Source of the DNA: Paenibacillus sp. OVF10
Lineage (GTDB): Bacteria; Bacillota; Bacilli; Paenibacillales; Paenibacillaceae
Assembly: GCA_022836915.1 (NCBI GenBank)
Contig: CP094668.1
Location: 6,448,001-6,512,000 of the forward strand
Direction: 5' to 3'
DNA: 64,000 bases
Shown here: positions 46,829 through 55,254 of the stretch, one piece after another
Numbering within the stretch: position 1 is the first letter of the stretch
How the letters are laid out: the number at the start of each line of letters is the position of its first letter
Translations under genes and position numbers: made by a program
The notes under the pieces: generated by a model
The model's input: the letters and a program-made list of their open reading frames with translations, nothing else
Told to the model about the DNA's origin: nothing
Database searches by the model: none

Positions 46829-47377
46829 TTATGATATCGTAATCCCATCCTTTTCCAGTGTCAATATCAATTCATCCAGCGAGCGATCCAGACGTGTAGT
46901 AATATCCGCCGAAAGCACAAATTTCCCATCATCCAATCGTTCGATTCCCTGATCCACAGCATACACGCCACCCAAGATATGTCTTCCACCAAGGGCTGCC
47001 AGTACAGGCTTCAATGCATAATCAATGGCGAGCAGATGAGCAATGGACCCACCAATAAAGAGTGGAAGTGTCAACTTACCCCGTAACCCTTCTTGTGGAA
47101 TCAGATCCAGGAACAGTTTGAGCACTCCCGAGTAAGATGCCTTATATACCGGCGTAGCCACAATAACTGCATCCGCCGCTTCCACGACAGCAAGTGCATC
47201 ACGAATGAATGAGCTGTCAAACCGGGCTTGCACCAGATCCTCAGCGGGAAGATCCACAACATGAATGACTTCAACGGTGATGCCTGCCTCCGTTAATTTT
47301 TGGCTGCTGTAATCCGTCAGACCTGTCAAACGTGAACGTTTGGAAGGTGATCCGGCAATAATGACAACATGTGACAT
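46829..47377 (-). CDS. NAD(P)H-dependent FMN reductase (SsuE-like)
   Basis: 182-residue flavodoxin-fold reductase: VVIIAGSPSKRSRLTGLTDY is the FMN phosphate loop, ADAVIVATPVYKASYSGVLK is the SsuE signature, and LPLFIGGSIAHLLAIDYALK follows. It should supply reduced FMN to the two monooxygenases of the cluster. AAGGAGGAATAC precedes ATG. It lies 25 bases after the last permease gene, in the same operon. Confidence 0.9.
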   Translation of the reverse strand: MSHVVIIAGSPSKRSRLTGLTDYSSQKLTEAGITVEVIHVVDLPAEDLVQARFDSSFIRDALAVVEAADAVIVATPVYKASYSGVLKLFLDLIPQEGLRGKLTLPLFIGGSIAHLLAIDYALKPVLAALGGRHILGGVYAVDQGIERLDDGKFVLSADITTRLDRSLDELILTLEKDGITIS

Positions 47378-47402
47378 AAAGTATTCCTCCTTGGGGTAGC
47401 GG

Positions 47403-48320
47403 TCAGGCCGCTCCTTTTACTTTGGGGTCCAGCCGATCGCGAATATCGTCTCCAATCAGATTAACCGCCAGTACAAACAAAGTGATCGCCAGACCCGGGA
47501 ACGTACAGATCCACCAGGCAACCGTCAGATAACCTCTTCCTTGTGAGAGCAATGCGCCCCAATCCGGTATTTCCTTCAACACCCCAAGTCCCAGAAAACT
47601 GAGTCCGGAGCCCGTTAGAATTGATGTCCCTACGCCCAGCGTAGCCATGACCAGCAAGGGTGACAACGAATGTGGCAGTACATGTTTCCAGAAAATACGT
47701 GTATTGGAACCGCCCAGTGAACGTGTCGCTGTAATGAAAGGCAGACCTTTAACTGATATGACCTGCCCACGCATCACCCGTGCGTAGCCCGGAATGGAGG
47801 AAACCGCAACAGCCAGTGCAATATTCATCAGTCCTGGCCCGAGAGCAGCTGCAACAGATAATGCAAGCAGTACGCCGGGTACAGCCATCAGAATATCAAC
47901 AGCCCGCATGGTGATGGTATCAACAATACCTCCGGCATAACCGGAGATAATACCAAGAGCACTGCCAACAATCCCGCCTACAAGTACCGAGGCGAATCCA
48001 ATGAGCAATGAATCTCTGCTCCCATGCACAACCACGCTGAAGATATCTCTGCCAAAATAGTCCGTCCCGAACAGGTGCGCAGCAGAGGGAGCCTGCAGGA
48101 TGGCATCCGTCATCATCTGAGTTGGATCATAGGGGGCAATCCAGCCTGGCACAATCGCACATGCCACGGTAAATACCACCACCAGCAATGCTGCATAAAA
48201 GAATAATCGGGATACCGCGAATGAAACGCGATAACGCCAAGGGCGGCGATTCCACAGACGGATACGTCCTACACTGCCCGCCCATGCTTTTTTGTCACCA
48301 GCCAAAGGTTTCATGCTCAT
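47403..48320 (-). CDS. Peptide-type ABC importer permease (DppC/GsiD-like)
   Basis: 305-residue permease with a basic N-terminal segment (LWNRRPWRYRVSFAVSRLF), GTDYFGRDIFSVVVHGSRDS, FASVLVGGIVGSALGIISGY, ATRSLGGSNTRIFWKHVLP (EAA loop) and GSGLSFLGLGVLKEIPDWGA. ATG 48320 is preferred, with AAAGGAGG about 12 bases upstream; GTG and TTG starts lie just before it. Together with the upstream permease and lipoprotein it forms an importer, presumably for modified thiols or glutathione-like peptides. No ATPase gene is present in this cluster. Confidence 0.85.
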   Translation of the reverse strand: MSMKPLAGDKKAWAGSVGRIRLWNRRPWRYRVSFAVSRLFFYAALLVVVFTVACAIVPGWIAPYDPTQMMTDAILQAPSAAHLFGTDYFGRDIFSVVVHGSRDSLLIGFASVLVGGIVGSALGIISGYAGGIVDTITMRAVDILMAVPGVLLALSVAAALGPGLMNIALAVAVSSIPGYARVMRGQVISVKGLPFITATRSLGGSNTRIFWKHVLPHSLSPLLVMATLGVGTSILTGSGLSFLGLGVLKEIPDWGALLSQGRGYLTVAWWICTFPGLAITLFVLAVNLIGDDIRDRLDPKVKGAA

Positions 48321-48380
48321 GAGCACCAACTCCTCCTTTCATACTCCGCGTCAGGACACTTCTGACTGTTCCATCCAATA

Positions 48381-49313
48381 TCATGTGCGGACTGCACGCC
48401 GAACCCGGGGATCAATGTACGAATACGAGATATCCACCAGCAAGTTCAAGACGACATAGATAATTGAGGTAAAAAAGACGACACCTTGCACCACTGGCAG
48501 ATCCTTGGCCATTAGCGCATCTGCAATAATCCGGCCGATTCCTTGTCTGGAGAAAACGGTCTCCACCACCACGGTTCCAGCAAGCAGATCACCGATCAGC
48601 ATGCCGATTACCGTTACTGCAGGAATAAGCGCATTACGCAGTGCATGACCATACATGATGGCACGTTCCGAAAGTCCTTTGGCCCGTAATGCCACGATAA
48701 ACGGTTCATTGATCACTTCCAGCATGCTGTTACGCACCATCCGTACAATAAATCCTGCACCCACAAGACCCAGTGTGGCAGCCGGAAGAACCAGTGAGCT
48801 GAATCCGTCGGAACCCATCGCCGGGAACCAGCCAAGCTGTACTGAAAATAACAGGATGAGCAGTATCCCCGTCCAGAAGGTTGGCATGGAAATGCCGAAC
48901 AGTCCAACGAGCCGGGCGACGAAATCAATCACGCCATTGCGATGGATCGCAGACAGTACACCAAGTGTAATTCCAATCGTGATGGCAATGATTGAACTGA
49001 GTGCGGTCAAAGCCAGTGTCGCTGGAAAATGTTCCAGTATTTTTGGCAAAACCGGATCCGAATTGATCATCGATTTACCGAAATCCCCACGCAGCATATC
49101 ACCAAAATAGTTCGCAAACTGGATGTAAAACGGCTGATCCAGTCCAAGCTGAACCCGCAGATTCTCGATCATCTCCGGGGTAGCCGAGGACGGGTCCAGC
49201 ATGAGTAGAACTGGATCACCCGGCAGGAGATACATGATGCAGTACACCAGCACCGAAGCTCCGAAAATAACCAGAAGCGATGTTGCGAGTCGTGACAGTA
49301 TCGTTTGAACCAT
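48381..49313 (-). CDS. Peptide-type ABC importer permease (DppB/GsiC-like)
   Basis: 310-residue permease: MVQTILSRLATSLLVIFGAS, VYCIMYLLPGDPVLLMLDPS, LGLDQPFYIQFANYFGDML and RGDFGKSMINSDPVLPKILE are the standard DppB N-terminus. ALRAKGLSERAIMYGHALRN is the EAA loop and VVVETVFSRQGIGRIIADAL the family end motif. It lies 42 bases after the binding-protein gene. Confidence 0.88.
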   Translation of the reverse strand: MVQTILSRLATSLLVIFGASVLVYCIMYLLPGDPVLLMLDPSSATPEMIENLRVQLGLDQPFYIQFANYFGDMLRGDFGKSMINSDPVLPKILEHFPATLALTALSSIIAITIGITLGVLSAIHRNGVIDFVARLVGLFGISMPTFWTGILLILLFSVQLGWFPAMGSDGFSSLVLPAATLGLVGAGFIVRMVRNSMLEVINEPFIVALRAKGLSERAIMYGHALRNALIPAVTVIGMLIGDLLAGTVVVETVFSRQGIGRIIADALMAKDLPVVQGVVFFTSIIYVVLNLLVDISYSYIDPRVRRAVRT

Positions 49314-49354
49314 ACCGGGATATCTCCTTCCTGAATCTGGATTGGTCGTTCCTG

Positions 49355-50998
49355 TTAGGGCTGAATGCGAACGTCGTTAAAGAGTGGATACCCCAGTGAA
49401 TCAAACTTGATGCCTTCGACCTTTTTGGATGCTGCGACGGTGTACGGGAATACATAGATCGGCAGAATTACCGCTTGCTCAATCAGATATTGTTGAATCT
49501 GATTGTAGATCTCGACACGTTTATCCGCGTCACTCTCCACGGCTCCCTGCTCTAACAGTTCATCGATCTTTGGATCAGACAAACCGGATAAGGTCGGACG
49601 CTGGCCCTCTGCACTCGTATGATAGAAAGCGTACAAGGCATTTGGATCAGAATTGACCTGACTGTTGCCATAGAGATCATAATCCCAGTTCTGATAGATA
49701 ACCGTTGCCACGTCTTTTGTAATTTCTACTTCAACAGCGATACCAACCTGTTTCAACTGCTGCTGGATAATGGCGGCGATGTCATTACGTTTCTCGCGAT
49801 TGGGCGAACCATCGACATAACGCAGGGTCAGTTTCTGGCCCTCTTTGGCACGAATACCGTCAGCGCCTTTCACCCAGCCTTGTTCATCGAGCAGCTGATT
49901 GGCTTTATTGATGTCCGGGTTGATGCTTCCTTCCAGCGATGCATCATAACCCAGAATTCCAGGAGACAGTGCAGACCACGCACGTTCGTAGTTGCCCAGA
50001 TACAATGTTTTGACAATCGATTCAACATCTACAGCGGATTGTACTGCCTGCCTTACTTTCACATCATCCCAAGGCGCTTTGCGCAGATTGAAGAAGAGTG
50101 TGTACGGCAGTCCAACCGTATTGGCCTGTAACAATTGCTGGTTCGGATCGTTTTTTAATGCAGCGATATTCTGCGGTGGAACCGTCTCGGCAGCGAGTAC
50201 CTGATTACTCTGTACACTTCCGATGCGCGTCGCTTCTTCCGGTACAATCTTGAATGTGATCGTATCCACATGGGGCGCGGCTTTATTTTCAACCGTCTCA
50301 GGTCCCCAGTTGTAATCCTTGTTTTTGGCAACGACGATATCCGCATTTTCATCCCATTTCACAAAGGTATACGGACCTGTTCCCACCGGATTTTTACCCA
50401 GCTGGTCACCATATTTTTGAGCAGCTGTTGGGGATACGATCCCCAGAAGCGCCTGGCTTAAGTTACCGAGAAAGGCTTGCGATGGTGATTCCAGATTTAC
50501 CTTGATGGTATATTCATCAATGACTTCGGAGGAGCTATACGGTCTAATCAGGGCCAGAGAATTGGCAGCTTTGGTGGCCGGATCAATCACCCGGTCCAGA
50601 TTGTATTTCACGGCTTCCGCATTAAAAGGTGTACCATCATGGAACTTCACGCCTTCACGCAGCTTGAACGTATAACTCTTGCCGTCCTCGGATACGCTCC
50701 ATTCCGTGGCGAGCCAAGGTTTGATGGAACCATCAGGCAGCTGCACGACCAGATTGTCGTAGATCGTTCGGATGGCACGTACTGTTACGGCAAGCCCACT
50801 GCGATGAGGGTCAAGCGTATCCGGTGAAGTCGCGAGTGCAAAAGTCAGGTTGCCTCCTTCAGCTTGCCCGGCCTGATCCCCGCCCGAAGCCTGTGCTGCA
50901 CCGTTCGTACTGCCTCCCGCCGCTCCGCAACCGGATAATACCATCACCAATACTGCTGCCAATGCCATATATTTCATCCATGAGATAGACCTGTTCAT
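49355..50998 (-). CDS. Peptide-type substrate-binding lipoprotein (family 5)
   Basis: 547-residue lipoprotein with signal peptide MNRSISWMKYMALAAVLVMV and lipobox LSGC, then a Gly/Ala/Ser linker. The core has GNLTFALATSPDTLDPHRSG, GKSYTFKLREGVKFHDGTPF, NPVGTGPYTFVKWDENADIV and TLFFNLRKAPWDDVKVRQAV, typical of DppA/GsiB-like proteins. Upstream, at 51062-51072, lies the motif AACTCATAGGA (minus strand), which also occurs before the neighbouring monooxygenase gene. Ligand unknown; the sulfur context suggests a cysteine conjugate. Confidence 0.87.
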   Translation of the reverse strand: MNRSISWMKYMALAAVLVMVLSGCGAAGGSTNGAAQASGGDQAGQAEGGNLTFALATSPDTLDPHRSGLAVTVRAIRTIYDNLVVQLPDGSIKPWLATEWSVSEDGKSYTFKLREGVKFHDGTPFNAEAVKYNLDRVIDPATKAANSLALIRPYSSSEVIDEYTIKVNLESPSQAFLGNLSQALLGIVSPTAAQKYGDQLGKNPVGTGPYTFVKWDENADIVVAKNKDYNWGPETVENKAAPHVDTITFKIVPEEATRIGSVQSNQVLAAETVPPQNIAALKNDPNQQLLQANTVGLPYTLFFNLRKAPWDDVKVRQAVQSAVDVESIVKTLYLGNYERAWSALSPGILGYDASLEGSINPDINKANQLLDEQGWVKGADGIRAKEGQKLTLRYVDGSPNREKRNDIAAIIQQQLKQVGIAVEVEITKDVATVIYQNWDYDLYGNSQVNSDPNALYAFYHTSAEGQRPTLSGLSDPKIDELLEQGAVESDADKRVEIYNQIQQYLIEQAVILPIYVFPYTVAASKKVEGIKFDSLGYPLFNDVRIQP

Positions 50999-51061
50999 AT
51001 CGCTTCCCCCTCTGTGTATACAGGTGTCATTAAATTGATGTTTATACCAATACTCTATATA

Positions 51062-51072
51062 TCCTATGAGTT
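51062..51072 (-). promoter_or_regulatory. Shared promoter motif AACTCATAGGA (copy 1)
   Basis: An 11-base motif 64-74 bp upstream of the binding-lipoprotein start. The same 11 bases, in the same orientation, occur at 52608-52618 upstream of the monooxygenase gene, so both may bind the same sulfur regulator. The factor (CymR-like or the LysR protein) cannot be named. Confidence 0.4.
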
Positions 51073-51168
51073 AAGTCGGTTTTAAGATAGTGTGAATCGT
51101 AGTAATTGCTTTTTTTACGGTTGGAGAAAACAGCAGACAAAATCAGATACTCGTTCGCTCCCTATCCG

Positions 51169-52518
51169 TCATGCCAAATCAGATACAACTTGCTTCTTCG
51201 CAGCCGTATAACGGTTAACCGGAATCTGTACCCCAAGATTCCCCCGCAATGTATCGTGTTCATAGTCCGTACGATACAGACCGCGTTCTTGCAGAATTGG
51301 AACAACCAGTTCCACAAAATCAGACAATCCACTTGGCAGCTCAGAAGCAATAATGAAACCATCTGCTGCTTCCGTCTCAAACCATTCCTGAATCTTGTCA
51401 GCGACCTGCTCTGGTGTGCCCAGGAATTTGCTGCGTGGTGTTGCTGCCCGCAGAGCCACTTCACGCAAGGTCAATCCCTGCTCTTTGGCATCCTTCTTGA
51501 TCTTGTCGGTTCCACTGCGGAAACTGTTGCTTCCAATGCCATTCAGCTCCGGGAACGGTTCATCCAGCGGATATTGGGAGAAATCATGGTGTTCGAAGAA
51601 ACGTCCCAGATAATCCAGCGCTTTATCAATGGTAACCAGGCTCGCAATCTCCTGATATTTCTGTTCCGCTTCCTCTTCGGTCTGTCCAACAATGGGATTG
51701 ATGCCTGGCAGAATAACAATATCCTGTGCAGAACGTCCATAGGAGGCCGCCCGTGTTTTGACATCCTTATAGAATGCCTGTGCATCTTCAATCGTATCGT
51801 GTCCGGTAAAGACAGCATCCGCTTCTTGCGCCGCCAGCGTTTTGCCATCTTCTGATGAACCTGCCTGGAATATCACCGGCTGTCCTTGCCGTGAACGGGC
51901 AATGTTGAGCGGCCCTTGTACGGAGAAAAACTCTCCTTCATGATTAAGCGTGTGCAGCTTGGATGGATCGAAGAATACGCCGCTCTCTTTGTCTCTTACA
52001 AAGGCATCATCTTCCCAAGAGTCCCACAACCCTTTGGTTACCTGTAAATATTCTGCGGCAATGCGATAACGTTCCGGATGCGAAGGGTGACTGCTCTTAC
52101 TATAGTTCTTCGCTGTACCTTCCAGCGGAGAAGTCACAACGTTCCAGCCTGCACGGCCATCGCTGATCTGATCGAGGGAACCGAACTGTCTGGCTACGGT
52201 GAACGGATCACTATAGGATGTTGAGAGGGTACCCACCAGTCCAATGCGTGAAGTAACGGCAGCCAAAGCGGAGAGGATACTGATTGGTTCGAAGCGATTC
52301 AGGAAATGCGGAATGGATTTCTCGGTAATATATAGACCGTCTGCGATAAAAACAAGATCGAACTTGCCTTCCTCCGCTTTCAGTGCCTGACGTTTGTAGA
52401 ATCCAAAGTTAACGCTGGCATCCGACAGAACCTCCGGGTGTCTCCATGTGGTGTTGCTTCCTCCAACCCCATGAATAATGGCTCCAAATTTCAAACTGCG
52501 TTTCGCTGTCATATGCAC
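51169..52518 (-). CDS. NtaA/SnaA/DmoA-family flavin monooxygenase (YtnJ-like)
   Basis: 449-residue class C flavin monooxygenase: LKFGAIIHGVGGSNTTWRHP, VLSDASVNFGFYKRQALKAE and LDQISDGRAGWNVVTSPLEG are family signatures, with VIFQAGSSEDGKTLAAQEAD and the usual C-terminal LGTPEQVADKIQEWFETEAA. It needs FMNH2 from a separate reductase such as the SsuE-like protein of this operon. In Bacillus, YtnJ oxidises S-substituted N-acetylcysteines. AAGGAAGG lies before the start. Confidence 0.9.
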   Translation of the reverse strand: MHMTAKRSLKFGAIIHGVGGSNTTWRHPEVLSDASVNFGFYKRQALKAEEGKFDLVFIADGLYITEKSIPHFLNRFEPISILSALAAVTSRIGLVGTLSTSYSDPFTVARQFGSLDQISDGRAGWNVVTSPLEGTAKNYSKSSHPSHPERYRIAAEYLQVTKGLWDSWEDDAFVRDKESGVFFDPSKLHTLNHEGEFFSVQGPLNIARSRQGQPVIFQAGSSEDGKTLAAQEADAVFTGHDTIEDAQAFYKDVKTRAASYGRSAQDIVILPGINPIVGQTEEEAEQKYQEIASLVTIDKALDYLGRFFEHHDFSQYPLDEPFPELNGIGSNSFRSGTDKIKKDAKEQGLTLREVALRAATPRSKFLGTPEQVADKIQEWFETEAADGFIIASELPSGLSDFVELVVPILQERGLYRTDYEHDTLRGNLGVQIPVNRYTAAKKQVVSDLA

Positions 52519-52607
52519 TCCGCCTTCCTTGGATTAGAATCTTCAAAAGAATGATCAAGGGCCAACTGAACTGATTACGTATGCGAAATAACTTAAAAGT
52601 TAACTAT

Positions 52608-52618
52608 TCCTATGAGTT
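52608..52618 (-). promoter_or_regulatory. Shared promoter motif AACTCATAGGA (copy 2)
   Basis: Second copy of the 11-base motif, 90-100 bp upstream of the monooxygenase start and in the same orientation as copy 1. It is followed by an AT-rich tract (GAATAGTTAACTTTTAAG). Confidence 0.4.
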
Positions 52619-52753
52619 TGGTTTGTTTTAATTTCACAAATCTTATCACTGCCCCGTAAAAGGGTCAACAGCGTGACTAATAGATTTTTTCTATATGAAC
52701 ATTGAAGATGTAAATAAGACCATTTACATCCCAAGTGAGCCATAACTTATGAA

Positions 52754-52804
52754 CGTTCCAGCTGCTGTACAAATGCGATCTTGCATCATGCAACAGCCGG
52801 AACG
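52754..52804 (-). terminator. Hairpin after the glutaredoxin-like gene
   Basis: CGTTCC-GCTG at the outer ends pairs with CAGC-GGAACG, with a further TGCATGATGCA palindrome inside. It lies 30 bases after the gene and has only a weak T-stretch, so termination may be partial. Confidence 0.5.
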
Positions 52805-52834
52805 GCTTGCTTCAAAGGTATATATTAACTCCCG

Positions 52835-53119
52835 TTAGACTGCTGTCGCTTCGTCCGTTCGTGCCAGAAGTTCCGCCAGCTTCTCCAGATCAGGTTCCAG
52901 CAAGGCTTCAAATTTGCCGTCCCCTCCCACTTCAATGACGGGTACATGCCGAATGCCATATTTTGCTTCAAGCACATCACGCAGCACATCATTTCCCTGC
53001 ACTTCAATGTTCTCAAAAGGCTGGTTTCGCTCTGTCAGAAATGCTTTCACTTCCCCGCAGAAATGACAGCCTGTTTTGCTCCACAGCACGACTTTTTTGG
53101 TTGATGATGACATCGACAT
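52835..53119 (-). CDS. Glutaredoxin-like protein (YtnI-like)
   Basis: 94-residue thioredoxin-fold protein. KKVVLWSKTGCHFCGEVKAF carries the CxxC redox site (CHFC), HVPVIEVGG the cis-Pro loop, and EPDLEKLAELLA the last helix. In the Bacillus ytm/ytn operon a protein of this type (YtnI) accompanies the same monooxygenases. RBS AGGAGG lies 7 bases before ATG. It is transcribed in the same direction as the rest of the sulfur cluster and is its first gene. Confidence 0.87.
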   Translation of the reverse strand: MSMSSSTKKVVLWSKTGCHFCGEVKAFLTERNQPFENIEVQGNDVLRDVLEAKYGIRHVPVIEVGGDGKFEALLEPDLEKLAELLARTDEATAV

Positions 53120-53465
53120 ACCTCCTGATTGGTTTTAAGATCAAGGTCTGGGTGATTAACTATGAACGCCCTAGACCTTCAATTCCCATCTGTTAAATAA
53201 GAATTATGGCTCTAAATGTACTCCTGTGCCCTTCCTGCGTCAATGGATCTGCTAATAGAATAAACCTATAACCAAATAGAAAGATTAAATTATAAATTTG
53301 AAAGATGGCTTATTTTACAGGATTGAATCGCTCTGCTTCAGTAGTCTAGCTAACAACTCATATGTAATATTCGGATGCGGAATGAATCAGAGCGATTACA
53401 CAGGGTACCGCTACATTTTCCATTCCGCATCATACTGCTAATCTGGATAAACAGATCGCCTGACA
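53120..53465. other. Intergenic region between the sulfur and glycan clusters
   Basis: About 345 bases without a credible gene. Two structures are visible. AAGGTCTGGG (53143-53152) pairs with CCCTAGACCTT (53169-53179) in the leader of the glutaredoxin gene. AATCGCTCTG (53326-53335) pairs with CAGAGCGATT (53388-53397) after the glycosyltransferase gene. Neither has a T-run. A promoter for the sulfur genes should lie here but was not resolved. Confidence 0.5.
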
Positions 53466-55190
53466 TTACAGATCTGGGTTCAAGAGCTGAGGTGGGGCAA
53501 TAATGGGCCATCCTTCTTCCATCGAATCCAGTTGGTCTGCAGACACGCTGACAATATGCCCAGAATGTACACCCCAACGTTCTGCCGCATAGACCGAAAC
53601 AAATCGTCTCCGCTTGTCTCCGCTGATCTGATATCGAATCTCGGGTGCATCCACTGCGGCAACAATACTTCCTTCTGCCCAGCCATTGTGAGAACCATGA
53701 ACCGCTGTCATATGCACCTGTTGTGATTCCCTCGGCCATCCTTGCACGTCCCCCGCTGATATCAGTGCTTCTCCGGCAGGAATGGCGAGCAGGTCCGGCT
53801 TGGCAACCTGAACAGGTGATATTCCACGCGGTACAGGGATGTTCAGCTTACGCCGCCGACCGCCGGTTAAAGTATAGACATCACCTTTGGCATCGGACAG
53901 GAACGAACCTTCCGGGTAGAAGTCATAACTGTGTCTGAACTGTAATGCTGGATCTTGGCTACCCTGCGTTGAGATTAGCTGACGCGGATCCATTGGGTTT
54001 GTGTCACCATCCTCTTGTTGACCGGATGGGGTACCAGAGGTTTGTTGTCTAGCCAAGCGGGAGGTTTCGGCAACCAGCGCATGGGGATCTCCCCACTTTT
54101 GGCTATAAAACTGCTCGTTATCCTTATTCACTACAGCAAAGTCTTGCTCACCCAAGGCTTTCATACTGACACTTCCGAAGTGGTGGATAAAAGCATCCCC
54201 GGCTACTGCAAGCTGGTATCCTGCCAGCTTCACCCGGATGATCCAGTCATCATCTTCGAAATTGCCCACCGCGTACCCTTCGTCCAGATAACCTACCCGT
54301 TCCAGCAGCTCCCGTGAGAACAACCAGCAGAACCCGACCAGGCGATCGGTTATTCGATGTTTGTCTGCATCCGGACGATTATGTGTGGCTGCAAAAGACC
54401 ACATCTCTTCTACCTCACGGTACGGAACCTGAATCTGCTGATCCCCGCCAATATAGTTGGTCACCGGACCCACCACACCAATCTTCGGATCACTGGCAAG
54501 ACAAGTCATCATGTTATCCAGCCAGCCTGGAGTAACGAGCGTATCGTTGTTCAGCACGATGATATGTCGACCTCTCGCCATCATCAGCCCATGATTGACA
54601 CCTCCGGCAAACCCCGGTTCTTATCCAGGGCAGCCACCCTCACCATGCCGCCTTTGCGGAGCATGGCCTCGGCAGTTCCATCCTTGGAGGCATTATCCAC
54701 GACAATGATTTCGAAAGGGGCAGGGGTATGCTTTTCGATACTGGACACACATTTCAGCACATACTCCCGCTGATTGTACGTGGGGATAATAATGCTAACT
54801 CCTTCAAAAACAAGACCAAACGAGCTCTGTCCCTGGCGGACACCTTCGTTGTATCCTCTGGTATACCCCTGTTTGTAGAGCCTCGCGCCTTTGGCTGTGC
54901 GCCTGCTTTTGCCTTTACGTCTGGATTTCCGCATTGAGCGGCGACCTGCTGCATGCAGGACTGCCATGTCAGATCGCGAGACATCGTGCTGTGTGGCACG
55001 ACGGGCCTCTTTTTTCATTGCTTATGCTGCCATTCCGGTTGTTTTCACTGCGGCTGTTGTCACTGTGAGTGCTGATATTTGGAATGATGTTCAGATGACT
55101 GTGACCCTTTCGACGGACGACGTTTCGAGCCTTAACCTTGTTGCTGCGGCTATGACGTTCTTCCCCGCGCTGTTGATCGGGTGTGCTCAT
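53466..55190 (-). CDS. Glycosyltransferase family 2 with basic N-terminus and duplicated C-terminal domain, two frameshifts
   Basis: About 575 residues after repair. Residues 1-100 are disordered and basic (RRSMRKSRRKGKSRRTAKG). Gly-led tetrapeptides (GYTR, GYNE, GVRQ) follow at about 106-118. The GT-A domain has VSIIIPTYNQREYVLKCVSS, EIIVVDNASKDGT, HIIVLNNDTLVTPGWLDNMM and GNFEDDDWIIRVKLAGYQLA. The C-terminus has two related segments of about 60 residues (EGSFLSDAKGDVYTLTGGRR and EGSIVAAVDAPEIRYQISGD). Repairs: one base at 54612-54615 and two at 55010-55015 (or one removed). ATG 55190 has GGAGGG upstream. If the second repair is wrong, translation starts at 55018. Confidence 0.78.
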
Positions 55191-55254
55191 GTTGCTCCCT
55201 CCATTTCCACTTGTCCTTGAGGCCAACACGCACATGACCGGCCCCCGGACGCCA

